DNA of 64,000 nt from MKSF01 sp037190225 (GTDB lineage Bacteria; Bacteroidota; Bacteroidia; Chitinophagales; Chitinophagaceae). A program made the position numbers and the translations under genes. Location: positions 186,001 through 250,000 of the forward strand of contig JBBCJL010000006.1 of NCBI GenBank assembly GCA_037190225.1, read 5' to 3'. The notes beneath the pieces were generated by a model. The model saw only the letters and a list, made by a program, of their open reading frames with translations, did no database searches and was not told the origin of the DNA. Below are positions 16,800 to 26,600 of this stretch, piece after piece (the stretch's first letter is position 1; the number at the start of each line of letters is the position of its first letter).

Positions 16800-18203
16800 A
16801 TGAAGATATCTTTTCATGGAGCAGCAAGAACGGTAACCGGTTCCAAGCATTTACTACATATTCATCCCGATAAAAAGATCCTGCTGGACTGCGGTATGTT
16901 CCAGGGACTGGGTAAGGAGACGATAGCGCTGAACAGCGAGTTCGGGTTTGAGCCTTCGGAAGTGGATTATGTCATTTTATCTCACGCGCATATTGACCAT
17001 ATAGGGCTGCTGCCCAAGCTGGTGAAAGAAGGCTTTGACGGGAAGATATACTGTACCCCCGCCACAGAGGCCCTGGCGGGGATACTGCTCAGGGACAGCG
17101 CCAATATACAGGAAGCGGATACGAGATATGTGAACAGGATCAGGCAGGAGCAGGGCAAGGCGCTGGCCAAGCCCCTGTACACGATAGAGGACGTGCACCG
17201 GGCCGTGGCGCTGCTGGAAATAATGCCTTACGGGGAATGGATAAAGCTGGACGACCAGGTAGAGCTTATGTACACGGATGTGGGCCATATAATTGGCAGC
17301 GCGGCCGTTCACCTGAAGATAAAGGAAAACGGCAAGACCACGCGCCTTACTTTCAGCGGTGACGTGGGCAGGTATGGAGACCCTTTGCTGAGATCACCGC
17401 AGCCGTTCCCACAGGCGGAAGTGCTGATCCTGGAATCGACCTACGGCGATACGCTGCACCCGCTGACGCAGCCCCCCGCGGAGATTTTGCTGCAGCATAT
17501 AGAGCATACCTGCCTGCATAAGAAAGGCAAGCTGATCATCCCTTCCTTCAGCGTGGGAAGGACACAGGAGCTGCTGTATGCCCTTAACCAGCTGGAGCAG
17601 GAAAAGCGCTTGCCTGATCTACTGTATGTAGTGGACAGCCCGCTGTCGGTAGAGGCGACACAGACGGTGAAAAGATTCCCGGAATTATTTAATGACGATG
17701 TACGGAGGCTGCTGGAAAAGGATGATGATCCTTTCCTGTTCAGGGGCCTGATCCTTGTAGATGATGTGGAGACCTCCAAATCGCTCAATAGCGATAAGCG
17801 GCCTATGGTGATCATCTCTGCCTCAGGCATGGCAGAAGCGGGCCGCGTAAAGCATCATATAGCCAACAATATCTCGTCAGCCAGGAATACCATACTGCTG
17901 GTAGGGTACTGTGAGCCGCAGAGCCTGGGCGGGCGTCTGAAGAACAGGCCCCAGAAGGTGGGTATTTTTGGCGTGGATCATGAAGTACAGGCTGAAATAG
18001 CAGAAATTGACAGCCTCAGCGCCCATGGGGATTACGGGGAGATCAGCCAGTGGCTGGCCTGCCAGGATCCGTCCCTGGTAGAAAAGCTGATCCTGGTCCA
18101 TGGTGAATATGATGTGCAGGAAGCCTTTAAGACCAGGCTGATCAGGAAGGGATTCAGGGAGGTGCTGATACCTTCCCTGCATGAAACGATCGGGCTGGGA
18201 TAA
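16800..18203 (+). CDS. Metallo-beta-lactamase fold / beta-CASP RNA-processing exonuclease
   Basis: A 467-residue zinc-dependent ribonuclease-like protein, cytoplasmic. The start is taken at the ATG giving MKISFHGAARTVTGSKH, the standard N-terminus; an in-frame start at 16719 would add 27 residues without family support. Metal motifs are all present: SHAHIDHIG (residues 61-69), GHIIGSAA, FSGDVGR, and the beta-CASP motifs LILESTYGD, IPSFSVGRTQEL, VIISASGMAEAGRVKHHI and the late LVHGEYD. The family includes archaeal CPSF-like nucleases and bacterial homologues of mRNA 3'-processing factors. The bacterial substrate is usually uncharacterised. It is monocistronic, ending at a hairpin shared with the convergent XRE gene. 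Confidence 0.92.
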   Translation: MKISFHGAARTVTGSKHLLHIHPDKKILLDCGMFQGLGKETIALNSEFGFEPSEVDYVILSHAHIDHIGLLPKLVKEGFDGKIYCTPATEALAGILLRDSANIQEADTRYVNRIRQEQGKALAKPLYTIEDVHRAVALLEIMPYGEWIKLDDQVELMYTDVGHIIGSAAVHLKIKENGKTTRLTFSGDVGRYGDPLLRSPQPFPQAEVLILESTYGDTLHPLTQPPAEILLQHIEHTCLHKKGKLIIPSFSVGRTQELLYALNQLEQEKRLPDLLYVVDSPLSVEATQTVKRFPELFNDDVRRLLEKDDDPFLFRGLILVDDVETSKSLNSDKRPMVIISASGMAEAGRVKHHIANNISSARNTILLVGYCEPQSLGGRLKNRPQKVGIFGVDHEVQAEIAEIDSLSAHGDYGEISQWLACQDPSLVEKLILVHGEYDVQEAFKTRLIRKGFREVLIPSLHETIGLG

Positions 18204-18211
18204 TATATGCA

Positions 18212-18245
18212 GGTGCTTAAAGAGGAGCCTGCTCCTTTTAGCACC
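18212..18245. terminator. Convergent terminator hairpin
   Basis: GGTGCT...GAGGAG, loop CCTG, CTCC...AGCACC between the stops of two convergent genes. AT-rich on one side (TTTT within the right arm). Confidence 0.65.
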
Positions 18246-18253
18246 CTTCTTCT

Positions 18254-18931
18254 TTATTTGGTATGCTGGTACGTGGCGAATAATTTCCAGTAGCGGTTGG
18301 ACTTTGAAAGATCAACGGTTTCCTGCTGCTGCTGGTTCAGCGTAAGTTGTATGATGCCGTCCTCCTGCTGGAACTGCCCCAGGGTGAGCTGGTGCGGGGC
18401 CAGCAGGAGGCCGGCTTTTTTGTTGACCAGGTGAATATTATGAGTGCTTACGTGCACGAAGAACAGGATGTCGTTGGACGTGTATTTTTCAAACAGCTGG
18501 TGATGTGGTATATTGCTGTTGAAGCTCAGTGCGATCACCCTGAACGGATTGGTCTCCGGTATTTTTATAAGGGGATAGGCATCAAAATCCTCAAAGCTTA
18601 CTTCCCCATGCAGCCCTTTCACCAGTATATCCTCATTGATATAAGGTACCACTTTTATTTTCAGCGTGGAAAGCTTATGCTCCTCTTCCAGCAGCCTGTC
18701 CGTATTATACTGCAGGATCTCGTTTACCGTCAGCTCTTTTGTTAGCAGCTTCTCCAATGGTATGCTAAAATAATTAGCAATTTTGATAATAGTTTCGATC
18801 TTGGGTTCCGCCCTGTCCTCCTCGTAGGAGGATATATTGCCCCTGCTTATATCAAACAGATCTGCAAAGGATTGCTGCGTCAGCCCTTTGGTTTTCCTTA
18901 TTTTCTTGATGTTGCTGCCTATCTTGGTCAT
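18254..18931 (-). CDS. XRE-family transcriptional regulator, likely controls the divergent stress operon
   Basis: A 225-residue protein. Residues about 5-60 form a Cro/C1-type helix-turn-helix (GSNIKKIRKTKGLTQQSFADLFDISRGNISSYEEDRAEPKIETIIKIANYF). After a linker, the C-terminal half (from about 95) contains FRVIALSFNSNIPHHQLF and NDILFFVHVSTHNIHLVNKKAGLLLAPH. This weakly recalls the S24/LexA-like sensor fold, but no Ser-Lys catalytic dyad is evident. It is divergent from the YbjN/PspA operon with a 113-base intergenic region holding an 11-base perfect dyad over that operon's promoter, the classic setting for an autoregulated local repressor. DNA-binding call secure; target inferred. Confidence 0.88.
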   Translation of the reverse strand: MTKIGSNIKKIRKTKGLTQQSFADLFDISRGNISSYEEDRAEPKIETIIKIANYFSIPLEKLLTKELTVNEILQYNTDRLLEEEHKLSTLKIKVVPYINEDILVKGLHGEVSFEDFDAYPLIKIPETNPFRVIALSFNSNIPHHQLFEKYTSNDILFFVHVSTHNIHLVNKKAGLLLAPHQLTLGQFQQEDGIIQLTLNQQQQETVDLSKSNRYWKLFATYQHTK

Positions 18932-18947
18932 ACCGTAGAATTTTTTT

Positions 18948-18980
18948 AATTAAAATGCTAAAATTATTTGCATTTTAATT
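18948..18980. promoter_or_regulatory. Candidate XRE operator (perfect dyad)
   Basis: AATTAAAATGC (18948-18958), 11 bases, GCATTTTAATT (18970-18980): perfect 11-base arms whose centres are two helical turns apart. It overlaps the -33 box of the plus-strand operon promoter and lies 17 bases before the XRE start codon, so one bound protein could control both directions. Confidence 0.6.
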
Positions 18981-18997
18981 TTATTTTGCTAATTTTG
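18967..18997 (+). promoter_or_regulatory. Promoter of the YbjN/PspA/flotillin operon
   Basis: TTTG at 18967-18970, 19 bases, TAATTTTG at 18990-18997: a perfect Bacteroidota promoter. Start of transcription is expected near 19003, about 40 bases before the YbjN-like gene. Confidence 0.7.
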
Positions 18998-19044
18998 ATA
19001 GCGTAAAGGTAAAGATTATTTTTAAATCAAAAAATATACAGTAG

Positions 19045-19443
19045 ATGAGAGTAATGTATATCAATAAGATCCTGGATTTTGTAAAGCAGGCAGAATACAA
19101 AGTGCTGTATAGGGATGAGGCATCCGGCATCATCAAAATTGAGAACGAGCAGGACGGCATCCGGCACCTGATACTCGGCGTGGTGCCTCCGGTGCTGATC
19201 ATGGAATATTACCTGTTTGCTTTTACCAGTGATAATGTGGCCGTATTTAAAGCGCTGCTGCAGAAGAACCGGGATATGCTGCACGGGGCCTTCGTGATCA
19301 ACGAGGACGGCGACAAGGTATTGTATCGCTATACCATGCAGCTGGAGAACCTGGATTACAATGAATTTGAAAGTGCTTTAAACGCCCTGGGGCTTCTTTT
19401 GCACGAATATGCCGGTAAAATAATTGAATTTTCTAAACTATAA
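19045..19443 (+). CDS. YbjN-like (type III secretion chaperone fold) small protein
   Basis: A 132-residue cytoplasmic protein. The pattern KILDFVKQAEYKVLYRDEASGIIKIENEQDGIRHLILGVVPPVLIMEYYLF, followed by the two helices FKALLQKNRDMLHGAFVINEDGDKVLYRYTM and EFESALNALGLLLHEYAGKIIEF, matches the YbjN/Tir-chaperone-like fold. These proteins act as dimeric chaperones or adaptors; in several bacterial operons they accompany PspA. It is the first gene of the operon behind the promoter at 18967, 12 bases from the pspA-like gene. Family call fair; its exact partner here is inferred to be PspA or the AAA+ protein. Confidence 0.75.
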   Translation: MRVMYINKILDFVKQAEYKVLYRDEASGIIKIENEQDGIRHLILGVVPPVLIMEYYLFAFTSDNVAVFKALLQKNRDMLHGAFVINEDGDKVLYRYTMQLENLDYNEFESALNALGLLLHEYAGKIIEFSKL

Positions 19444-19455
19444 AAACTGATTGTT

Positions 19456-20154
19456 ATGAATATCTTTAAAAGGCTTTTCAGGATAGGACAGGCGGAGATA
19501 CATGCCGCTGTCGAACGGATGGAAGATCCGGTCAGGATGACGGAACAGGGTCTTCGCGAACTCAGGGACGACCTGGCCAGTGCTACCGAAGCGTATGCAA
19601 AAATAAAGGCCCTGGCGCTCAGGACCCGCAACGAGCAGGAACAGTGCATCAGGCAGTCTGACGCATACGGCGAAAAGGCAGTGCTGATACTGCAGAAAGC
19701 CCAGCACAGGGAGCTGGAAGCAGGAAAGGCAGAGCAGCTGGCCAGGGAAGCCTTGTCGTTAAAGCGTCAATACGCCGAGGATGCCCTGGACCTGGAGCAG
19801 CAGGCAGTGATGCACGAGCATACCGTGGAAGAAATGCAGAAGAACATCCGCGTGCTGCAGGAGAACCTCGCCAAATGGGAAAAAGAGCTTAAGACACTGC
19901 GTGCACGTGTGAAGGTAAGCGCCGCCACGCAGCAGGTCAATAAGCAGATAGCCCAGATTGACAGTGACAGCACCATCGTTATGCTGGAACGGATGAAAGA
20001 GAAAGCCGATGACCAGGAAGCCCTGGCCAGGGCATATGGAGAGATCGCTCATGAAAAGCAGGACAGTAAAAGTGAGATCGACAGGATATTGAAAGATGAC
20101 AGCCTGTCGGTGGACAAAGAGCTGGCGGCCTTAAAGCAAAAACTGGGACTGTAA
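19456..20154 (+). CDS. pspA: PspA/IM30 (ESCRT-III-like) membrane-stress protein
   Basis: A 232-residue, almost wholly helical coiled-coil protein. The start MNIFKRLFRIGQAEIHAAVERMEDPVRMTEQGLRELRDDL is the typical amphipathic first helix plus the conserved E-x-P segment of PspA/Vipp1. These proteins polymerise on damaged inner membranes and are members of the ESCRT-III superfamily. The remaining chain keeps the long hairpin (KAEQLAREALSLKRQYAEDALDLEQQ and onward) and ends LKQKLGL. There is no PspF or PspBC here; the partners are YbjN-like, NfeD-like, flotillin-like and AAA+ proteins, so regulation is different from that in E. coli and probably via the divergent XRE protein. Confidence 0.92.
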   Translation: MNIFKRLFRIGQAEIHAAVERMEDPVRMTEQGLRELRDDLASATEAYAKIKALALRTRNEQEQCIRQSDAYGEKAVLILQKAQHRELEAGKAEQLAREALSLKRQYAEDALDLEQQAVMHEHTVEEMQKNIRVLQENLAKWEKELKTLRARVKVSAATQQVNKQIAQIDSDSTIVMLERMKEKADDQEALARAYGEIAHEKQDSKSEIDRILKDDSLSVDKELAALKQKLGL

Positions 20155-20176
20155 TATCCTTAAAATTATCAATACT

Positions 20177-20836
20177 ATGGCTGATATCTTAAATTACTTT
20201 TTTCACCCGCTGCCGAATGCGATCATGACAGTGCTGGTAAGCCTGTCTGCCATTTACTGGCTGCTGACCTTTATTTCAGGGGATTTCCTGGGCGACCTGG
20301 ATATGGACCTGGAGGCCGGCGTGGATGTGGATGCCCAGGGAGGAGCGGAAGGGCCCTCTTTCTTCTCCAGGGCTCTGGCGTTTATTAATGTGGGAAAGGT
20401 GCCTGTAATGGTAGTATTGAGCACTTTTAAGTTCATTGCCTGGATGTTTACCCTCGCCTCTTCCATGATCTGGAATATAGGAAGTTGGGGGTGGAAATCA
20501 GGACTGATACTGATACCGGTCTTCATTCTCGCTTATTTTCTTACCCGGCTGGCAACACGGCCTTTAATCAGGATATACAGATCAATGGGATATAACGGAG
20601 AAGAGCAGCATGAGCTCATCGGCAGGACCGGGCGGATGAAATCGGCCATATCGGGAGATAAGCTGGGATATGCGGAAGTGGTCATCCTCAATGACGTGAT
20701 CAGGGTGCTGGTGAAAAGCAAAAGCGGCGGGGCTATCCCGTACGGTGCGGAAGTCACCCTGCTGGCCGATGCGGATGATGGAAGATATTACCTGGTGGAG
20801 CCGGATATCAACATCCATAATGTATTGAATGACTGA
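20177..20836 (+). CDS. NfeD/YqiJ-like OB-fold membrane protein
   Basis: A 219-residue inner-membrane protein with three hydrophobic helices (about residues 15-35, 75-97 and 110-128) and a soluble C-terminal OB-fold-like beta domain (ELIGRTGRMKSAISGDKLGYAEVVILNDVIRVLVKSKSGGAIPYGAEVTLL). An acidic loop (DLDMDLEAGVDVDAQGG) joins the first helices. This is the arrangement of YqiJ/NfeD-type proteins, which pair with flotillins, and a flotillin gene follows 46 bases downstream. By analogy it anchors or organises the flotillin assembly. The pairing is well supported; molecular role is only known by family. Confidence 0.85.
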   Translation: MADILNYFFHPLPNAIMTVLVSLSAIYWLLTFISGDFLGDLDMDLEAGVDVDAQGGAEGPSFFSRALAFINVGKVPVMVVLSTFKFIAWMFTLASSMIWNIGSWGWKSGLILIPVFILAYFLTRLATRPLIRIYRSMGYNGEEQHELIGRTGRMKSAISGDKLGYAEVVILNDVIRVLVKSKSGGAIPYGAEVTLLADADDGRYYLVEPDINIHNVLND

Positions 20837-20882
20837 AATATTAAAATATCATTTAACCATTTAAAACAATCTTTTTTAACTT

Positions 20883-22940
20883 ATGGGAGCATTTTTAGAT
20901 AACCTGGGCGGTTTAACCCTGATGACGATTGGCGGTGTGGTGTTCATATTGCTTATTATTTTATTTGCCTTTGCTACCTTTTACAAAAAAATACCCCAGG
21001 GTAAAGCCATTGTAAGGACCGGTGTGGGAGGCAGCAAGGTAGCCTTTAACAAAGGAATGTACGTCATTCCCATTCTTCACAAGATGGAGATCATGGACAT
21101 CTCCGTCAAAAAGCTGCAGATAGACCGCCTGGAGCATGACGGCCTGATCTGCAGGGATAATATCCGCGCGGATATCAAGGTGGCCTTCTTTGTGCGTGTC
21201 AATAAAAATGTGGACGATGTGCTGAATGTGGCGCAGGTGATAGGTTGTGAACGGGCCAGTGATGTCTCCACTTTAACGCACCTGTTCGAGGCTAAATTCT
21301 CAGAGGCCCTGAAGACAGCCGGCAAGAAATTCGACTTCACAGAGCTGTATGAAGCGCGTCGTGAATTCCGGGATGAGATCTTAAATGTTATCGGTACGGA
21401 CCTGAACGGCTATATCCTGGATGACTGCGCTATTGACTACCTGGAGCAGACGGAATTGCGGTATTTAAGCCCGGAAAATATCCTCGACTCGGAAGGCATC
21501 AAGAAGATCACGGAGCTGACGGCTGCGCAGAATATCAAAGCCAACCTGATCCGAAGGGAAGAAGAAAAGGTGATCAAGAAGCAGAACGTGGAGGCCCGGG
21601 AAGCGATCCTGGAGCTGGAGCGCCAGATGGCAGAAAAAGAAGAAAAGCAAAAGCGTGAAATTGATAATATCAAGGCGCGCGAAGAGGCAGAGATCGTAAA
21701 GGTGCGGGAAGAAGAAAGGCTCAAGGCACAGACCGTAAAGATCAAAACGGAGGAGCAGCTGGCTATCCAGGAAGAGAATAAGATGCGCCAGATCATCATA
21801 GCGGAGAAAAGCAAGCTCAGGACAGATGCCGTAGAAACGGAGCGGGTGGAAAAAGACAGGATGCTGGAAGTAACGGAGCGTGAAAAGATCGTGACCCTGG
21901 CACAGATAGAAAAAGAGAAAACGGTAGAGGTAGAGCGTAAGAATATCCAGGATGTTATCAGGGAGCGTGTGAAGCTGGAAAAAGGCGTGGTGGAAGAGCA
22001 GCAAAGCATTAAGGATGTGGAAGCATTCCGTGAAGTGGAAAGAAGCAAAACGGTAGGTATTACCGAAGCGGCAAGAGCAGCGGAAGAAAAGCTGATCCAT
22101 ACCGTAAAAGCGGCGGAAGCTGAGAAAAGGGCGGCAGAAGAAAAAGCCAGGCAAATGCTGATAGATGCTGAGGCCCGTAAAGAAGCGGCAGCCAAGCAGG
22201 CAGAAGCCCGTAAGATACTGGCAGAGGCCCAGGCCCGCGAAGAAGCGACCATCGGTCTGTCCGAGGCGGAAGTGATGCTGGCAAAAGCGGCGGCAGAAGA
22301 GCGCCAGGGTATAGTAGAGGCTACTATTATAGAGAAAATGGCAGAAGCCAAACGCAAAGAGGGTATGATGGAAGCCGATATCTTAAGAGAGAAAGCGCTG
22401 GCAGAAGCAAAAGGTATCGAGGAGAAAGCGGAGGCTATGAAAAAGCTGGATGGTGTGGGTAAAGAGCACGAAGAATTCAAGATCCTGGTACAGAAGGACA
22501 AAGACATCGCATTGGCGCAGATACGTATCCAGAAAGATATTGCAGATGCGCAGGCTGAAGTGCTGGGAGAAGCGATGAAGACAGCGAAAATAGACATTGT
22601 AGGTGGTGAAAGCATGTTCTTCCGGAATATTGTGAACCAGATCTCCAACGCTAAAGGATTTGACAGGCTCATCAATGAAAGCGAGCATGCTACGCATATC
22701 AAGCAGGCATTGATAGGAGATGGTACCAATAACGGCGATCTGATGGATAAGATCAGGGATTTTGCTGAGAAATACAATGTCAGCACCAACGACCTGAAGA
22801 ACCTGACCATTTCCGGCATCCTCTTAAAGATGCAGCAGCAAAGCTCGGATGAAGACCGTCCGTTCATCATGAACCTGATGAATATGGTCAGTAACCTGGG
22901 CTGGTCGAATAGGAAGCTGGGCAGAGATGGGCTTTCTTAA
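20883..22940 (+). CDS. Flotillin-like SPFH/band-7 protein (YqiK type)
   Basis: A 685-residue membrane-scaffold protein: one N-terminal transmembrane segment (about residues 13-35, LMTIGGVVFILLIILFAFATF), then the SPFH domain (KIPQGKAIVRTGVGGSKVAFNKGMYVIPILHKMEIMDISVKKLQI through ILDDCAIDYLEQT). A very long charged coiled coil (about 230-560) is rich in EAR/AEE repeats, and a flotillin C-terminal helical domain precedes the end. Flotillins form large oligomers in ordered membrane patches. Here it is in an operon with PspA and an NfeD-like protein, a known stress-response grouping. It is followed by 749 bases of non-coding repeats before the AAA+ gene. Confidence 0.93.
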   Translation: MGAFLDNLGGLTLMTIGGVVFILLIILFAFATFYKKIPQGKAIVRTGVGGSKVAFNKGMYVIPILHKMEIMDISVKKLQIDRLEHDGLICRDNIRADIKVAFFVRVNKNVDDVLNVAQVIGCERASDVSTLTHLFEAKFSEALKTAGKKFDFTELYEARREFRDEILNVIGTDLNGYILDDCAIDYLEQTELRYLSPENILDSEGIKKITELTAAQNIKANLIRREEEKVIKKQNVEAREAILELERQMAEKEEKQKREIDNIKAREEAEIVKVREEERLKAQTVKIKTEEQLAIQEENKMRQIIIAEKSKLRTDAVETERVEKDRMLEVTEREKIVTLAQIEKEKTVEVERKNIQDVIRERVKLEKGVVEEQQSIKDVEAFREVERSKTVGITEAARAAEEKLIHTVKAAEAEKRAAEEKARQMLIDAEARKEAAAKQAEARKILAEAQAREEATIGLSEAEVMLAKAAAEERQGIVEATIIEKMAEAKRKEGMMEADILREKALAEAKGIEEKAEAMKKLDGVGKEHEEFKILVQKDKDIALAQIRIQKDIADAQAEVLGEAMKTAKIDIVGGESMFFRNIVNQISNAKGFDRLINESEHATHIKQALIGDGTNNGDLMDKIRDFAEKYNVSTNDLKNLTISGILLKMQQQSSDEDRPFIMNLMNMVSNLGWSNRKLGRDGLS

Positions 22941-22990
22941 TTGGAAGATCCTCATTTTAGCAGCGCATGCTTAAAGAACAATGTAATAAG

Positions 22991-23600
22991 AGATTTCTCG
23001 GCTCCGTTTCACTTCGCTCGAAATGACATTTAGCATGTCCGTCATTTCAACTGCAGTGTAGCGTAATGGAGAAATCTCCTCATTCACAACAGGAGTAGAA
23101 GATAATATTCACGCTGTTCGAAATGGGGCTGCTACTTGTCATCTCGACCGGAACGCAGTGAAGCGGAGAGATCTCATCATTCAATAGGGGATATTTAGTT
23201 TGATAAAATAATCTATAAGTGCAATGATTAAATGGGACTTGACTTTTAAAAGGAGATTTCTCGGCTCCGTTTCACTTCGCTCGAAATGACATTAAGTGCA
23301 CGCCTGTCATTTCGACTGCAGCATAGCGTAATGGAGAAATCTCCTCATTCACAACAAAAATTCACGCTGTTCAAAATAGGGCTGCTACTTGTCATCTTGA
23401 CCGGAACGCAGTGAAGCGGAGATATCTCATCATTCAATAGGGGAGATATTTAGTTTGATAAAATAATCTATAAGTGCAATGATTAAATGGGACTTGACTT
23501 TTAAAAAGAGATTTCTCGGCTCCGCTTCACTCCGCTCGAAATGATATTTAGCACGCCTGTCATTTCGACTGCAGCATAGCGTAATGGAGAAATCTTCCGA
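22991..23600. repeat. Array of two full and one partial ~260-base palindromic repeat units
   Basis: This fills the 749-base gap between the flotillin and AAA+ genes. Units start at 22991, 23254 and 23509 (periods 263 and 255). Each starts AGATTTCTCGGCTCCG..., then GCTCGAAATGACA, then an inverted copy of the ends (GTCATTTC...ATGGAGAAATCT), forming a long imperfect palindrome. A second palindromic part (GTCATCTCGACCGGAACGCA) and an AT-rich tail (GATTAAATGGGACTTGACTT) complete the unit. The core belongs to the same family as the arrays at 36601 and the single copies near 34631 and 28653: a REP/BIME-like interspersed repeat. Confidence 0.85.
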
Positions 23601-23689
23601 CTCATTAGATACAGAAATTTGTGTTTTGTTTGAAATGACAGTAATAAATCAGGACAGTCTTAGAAAGTAAGAAAAAACAACAACAGCTT

Positions 23690-26600
23690 ATGCCACAAAA
23701 TAAAGTTACTTTAGATGCGGGAACGTATGAGATCATACGCAACAGATTGCAGGAGCAAAGTGTGATTTTAAGCGATCGTCTGGCTGCACTGAATGAAGGC
23801 AGAAAAGAAATTTTCAATACGGAACAGTTTGCATTGATCGCCAATCAGCGTATCACTACCGAGCATAATGGTGTGGCCCGCGGTATCATGGCCTTCGGTG
23901 AATACTGTATCTTCGGCTATAATGTTCACTTCGGGCTGCGTGAAGAAATAGAGCTGGGCGATGTATTCAGCATCTACAGGTTTGCAGACAATCATTTTGA
24001 GCCTGTAAGCTCTGATCTGATTGCGGATCCGCAGTTCGAAACGGATTTCAAAAACCTGTACAGGTATTACAGGGAGTCCTTCTTTTCCAAATTCTACAGA
24101 ACGGAGCATTATCTCTATATGATCTTCCAGAGCTCTAAAAATGTAGAGGACAGGAAAGCGTTTAAATGGTATATAGATGGTCAGCAGCTGAAATATATAG
24201 ATGACAGGAGCATTCACGAGGTGAAGCAGGCCAGCCAGTACAGCTTTGATTTCACAAAGACCTCTTTAGACGATAGAAGGCTGGGCCTGCATCCGCATAT
24301 CTCTATCCTGGATAAAGTATATATAGAAGCCATTGGCGGTGATATTACCTTTAAGATCGAAGACAATACCGATACGGGCCTGGGTATTTATTCAGAGCCC
24401 GTTGCCAATAAAGACCAGCAGCTGGATGATGCGCAATATTATTATGCTGACCTGGGCAACCTCATCGCCATCAAAATAAGGCCGTACCAGGAAGATTTCA
24501 GGGCGTTCATATACAATGTCCGTACCAGAGAGGTACATAATATCCCGAGTCTGCTGGACAGCGGTATCCTGTTGCCGGACCAGCAGGGAGTCATATTTTC
24601 CAACGGGTATTATTTGCAGAATGGTGAGTATAAGCTCTTTGAGAATGGCATAGATCACCTGGAGTATATGCGTACCGTTGCGGCTCCGAATGGCGAAGAC
24701 TACCTGTATGTATATTACCAGAAGCACAGCAATACGTATGTGCTGATGTCGTACAATGTGATACAGCAGCAGGTCAATACGCCTATTATCTGCAATGGCT
24801 TTACCATCTTTAAGGATGGTAAGCTGATCTATTTCCGTTCGGAAAAAGAAGCGGTGCGTCATCACCAGGTGCAGATCTGGCAAACGCCTTATACCGCCGC
24901 GTTGGTGGAAAATGAGGCGATGAAGGATAATGTATTGTACAAGATAGGCAATAAGGATATCGTCAGCGCGATGTCGGAAGGTTATGAGGTGTTGCAGCTG
25001 CTGAAGAAAGAAGACAGCTATGAAGGCCTGTATGAGGATATTGCCAGGTTGTCCGGGGATATTCTGGATAGCTATTTCTGGATCAATAACGGCGATACTT
25101 ATGGCATTGCTGAACCATTGAAGCAGATCGGGACCATTGCCGAAACGGCTATTGATGAATTTGCCAAAGTGCAGGCACAGCGCCAGTCTGCCGCGGAGCA
25201 GCTGGTACAAAAACGTGAGCAGGTAGCAGCGCTGGACCAGGAGATCCGGAACGCAGGATATGCAACGGTGGATGAGCTGGTACAGCAGTTGCATACGGTA
25301 CGTATTATGCAGGGCAGCATTATTGAATTGCAGCAGATACGGTATGTCAACGAGGATGCTGTCAATGAGATGTTGGAGCAGGTGCAGGCATTCAACCTGC
25401 AGCTGTCGCAGGAAACGGTAGCGTTCTTATTGCAGGATAACGCTTTAAAGCCTTATGAGGAGCATATTGCCGAACAGCGCGAAGCGATAGAGCATGTTGC
25501 CAAAGCGATAGATGCGCAGGCTATTGAAAAGGCCTGCCTGGATATAGCCGGGCAGCTGGAGCTGCTGATAGATATTCTGAACAGCCTTAAGATCGAAGAT
25601 ACCACGCAGACCACCAGGATCATTGAAAATATTTCGGTGCTGTTCGCTTCTCTGAATGAGGTAAGGGCATTGCTGACACGCAGGATCAACAGCCTGAGAT
25701 CAGGTGAGGCGGTAGGGGAGTTTCATGCACAGCTTACCTTATTGGAGCAAAGCATTGTCAATTTCCTGGATCTGTCCGATTCGGCAGAAAAATGCGACAG
25801 CTATTATACTAAGATCAGTGTGCATATCGAGGAGCTGGAAAGTAAATTTGCCGACTTCGATGATTTTGTGCTGAAGATCGCCGACAAGCGGGATGAGGTC
25901 ATTAAAGCATTCAACGGCAAAAAGGAAATGCTGGTGGCACAGATCAACAAGCGTACCGGCAACCTGGAGCAGATTGGCCTGCGGGTGCTGAAAAACATAG
26001 AGACCAAGGCATTGACACTGGGCACCAACGAGGAGATCTACAGCTTTTTTGCCGGTGACCTGATGATAGAGAAGGTCAGGAGCTTATCGCAGGAGCTGCA
26101 GGATCTGGGTGATGTAGGTAAGGCGGAAAACCTGATGAACAGCCTGAAGCTGGCCCGGGAAAATGCTGTCAGGGCCCTGCAGGATAAAAATGAGCTGTTT
26201 GTGGACGGGCAGCATATCATTGCTTTGGGTCCCTATAAATTTGCTGTCAATAAGCAGGAGCTGGCGCTGACGATCGTAAAGCAAAACGATCGCCTGATGT
26301 ATCACCTGATGGGCACTAACTTTTACCAGCCCATTGATGCGGACATTTTCCGCAAGCACATCCCCGTCTGGGACCAGGATTATAGCTCGGAGAACCCGGC
26401 GGTGTACAGGGCCGCCTACCTGGCGTTCCGGGCATTCCGGGAATATATGCAAAAAAGGGATCTGGATATTCCGGTGTATATTGACAGCCTGATAGAGCAG
26501 GATTACGCCGGGGGGTATGTGAAAGGCGTGCACAATGCAGATGCGGTGATGATCACGGAGGCATTGATAAAGCTGGATGATAGCCTGGGGATCCTTAAGG

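Noticed and set aside
21437..22870. 477-codon minus-strand frame opposite the flotillin gene
   Set aside because: It is the Ser/Ile/Leu-rich shadow of a coiled-coil gene rich in Glu, Lys and Ala codons; the plus-strand protein is a clear family member.
22991..23600. CRISPR-like array
   Set aside because: Units are ~260 bases, imperfectly palindromic, with no short identical repeats and variable spacers, and there are no cas genes in the window.
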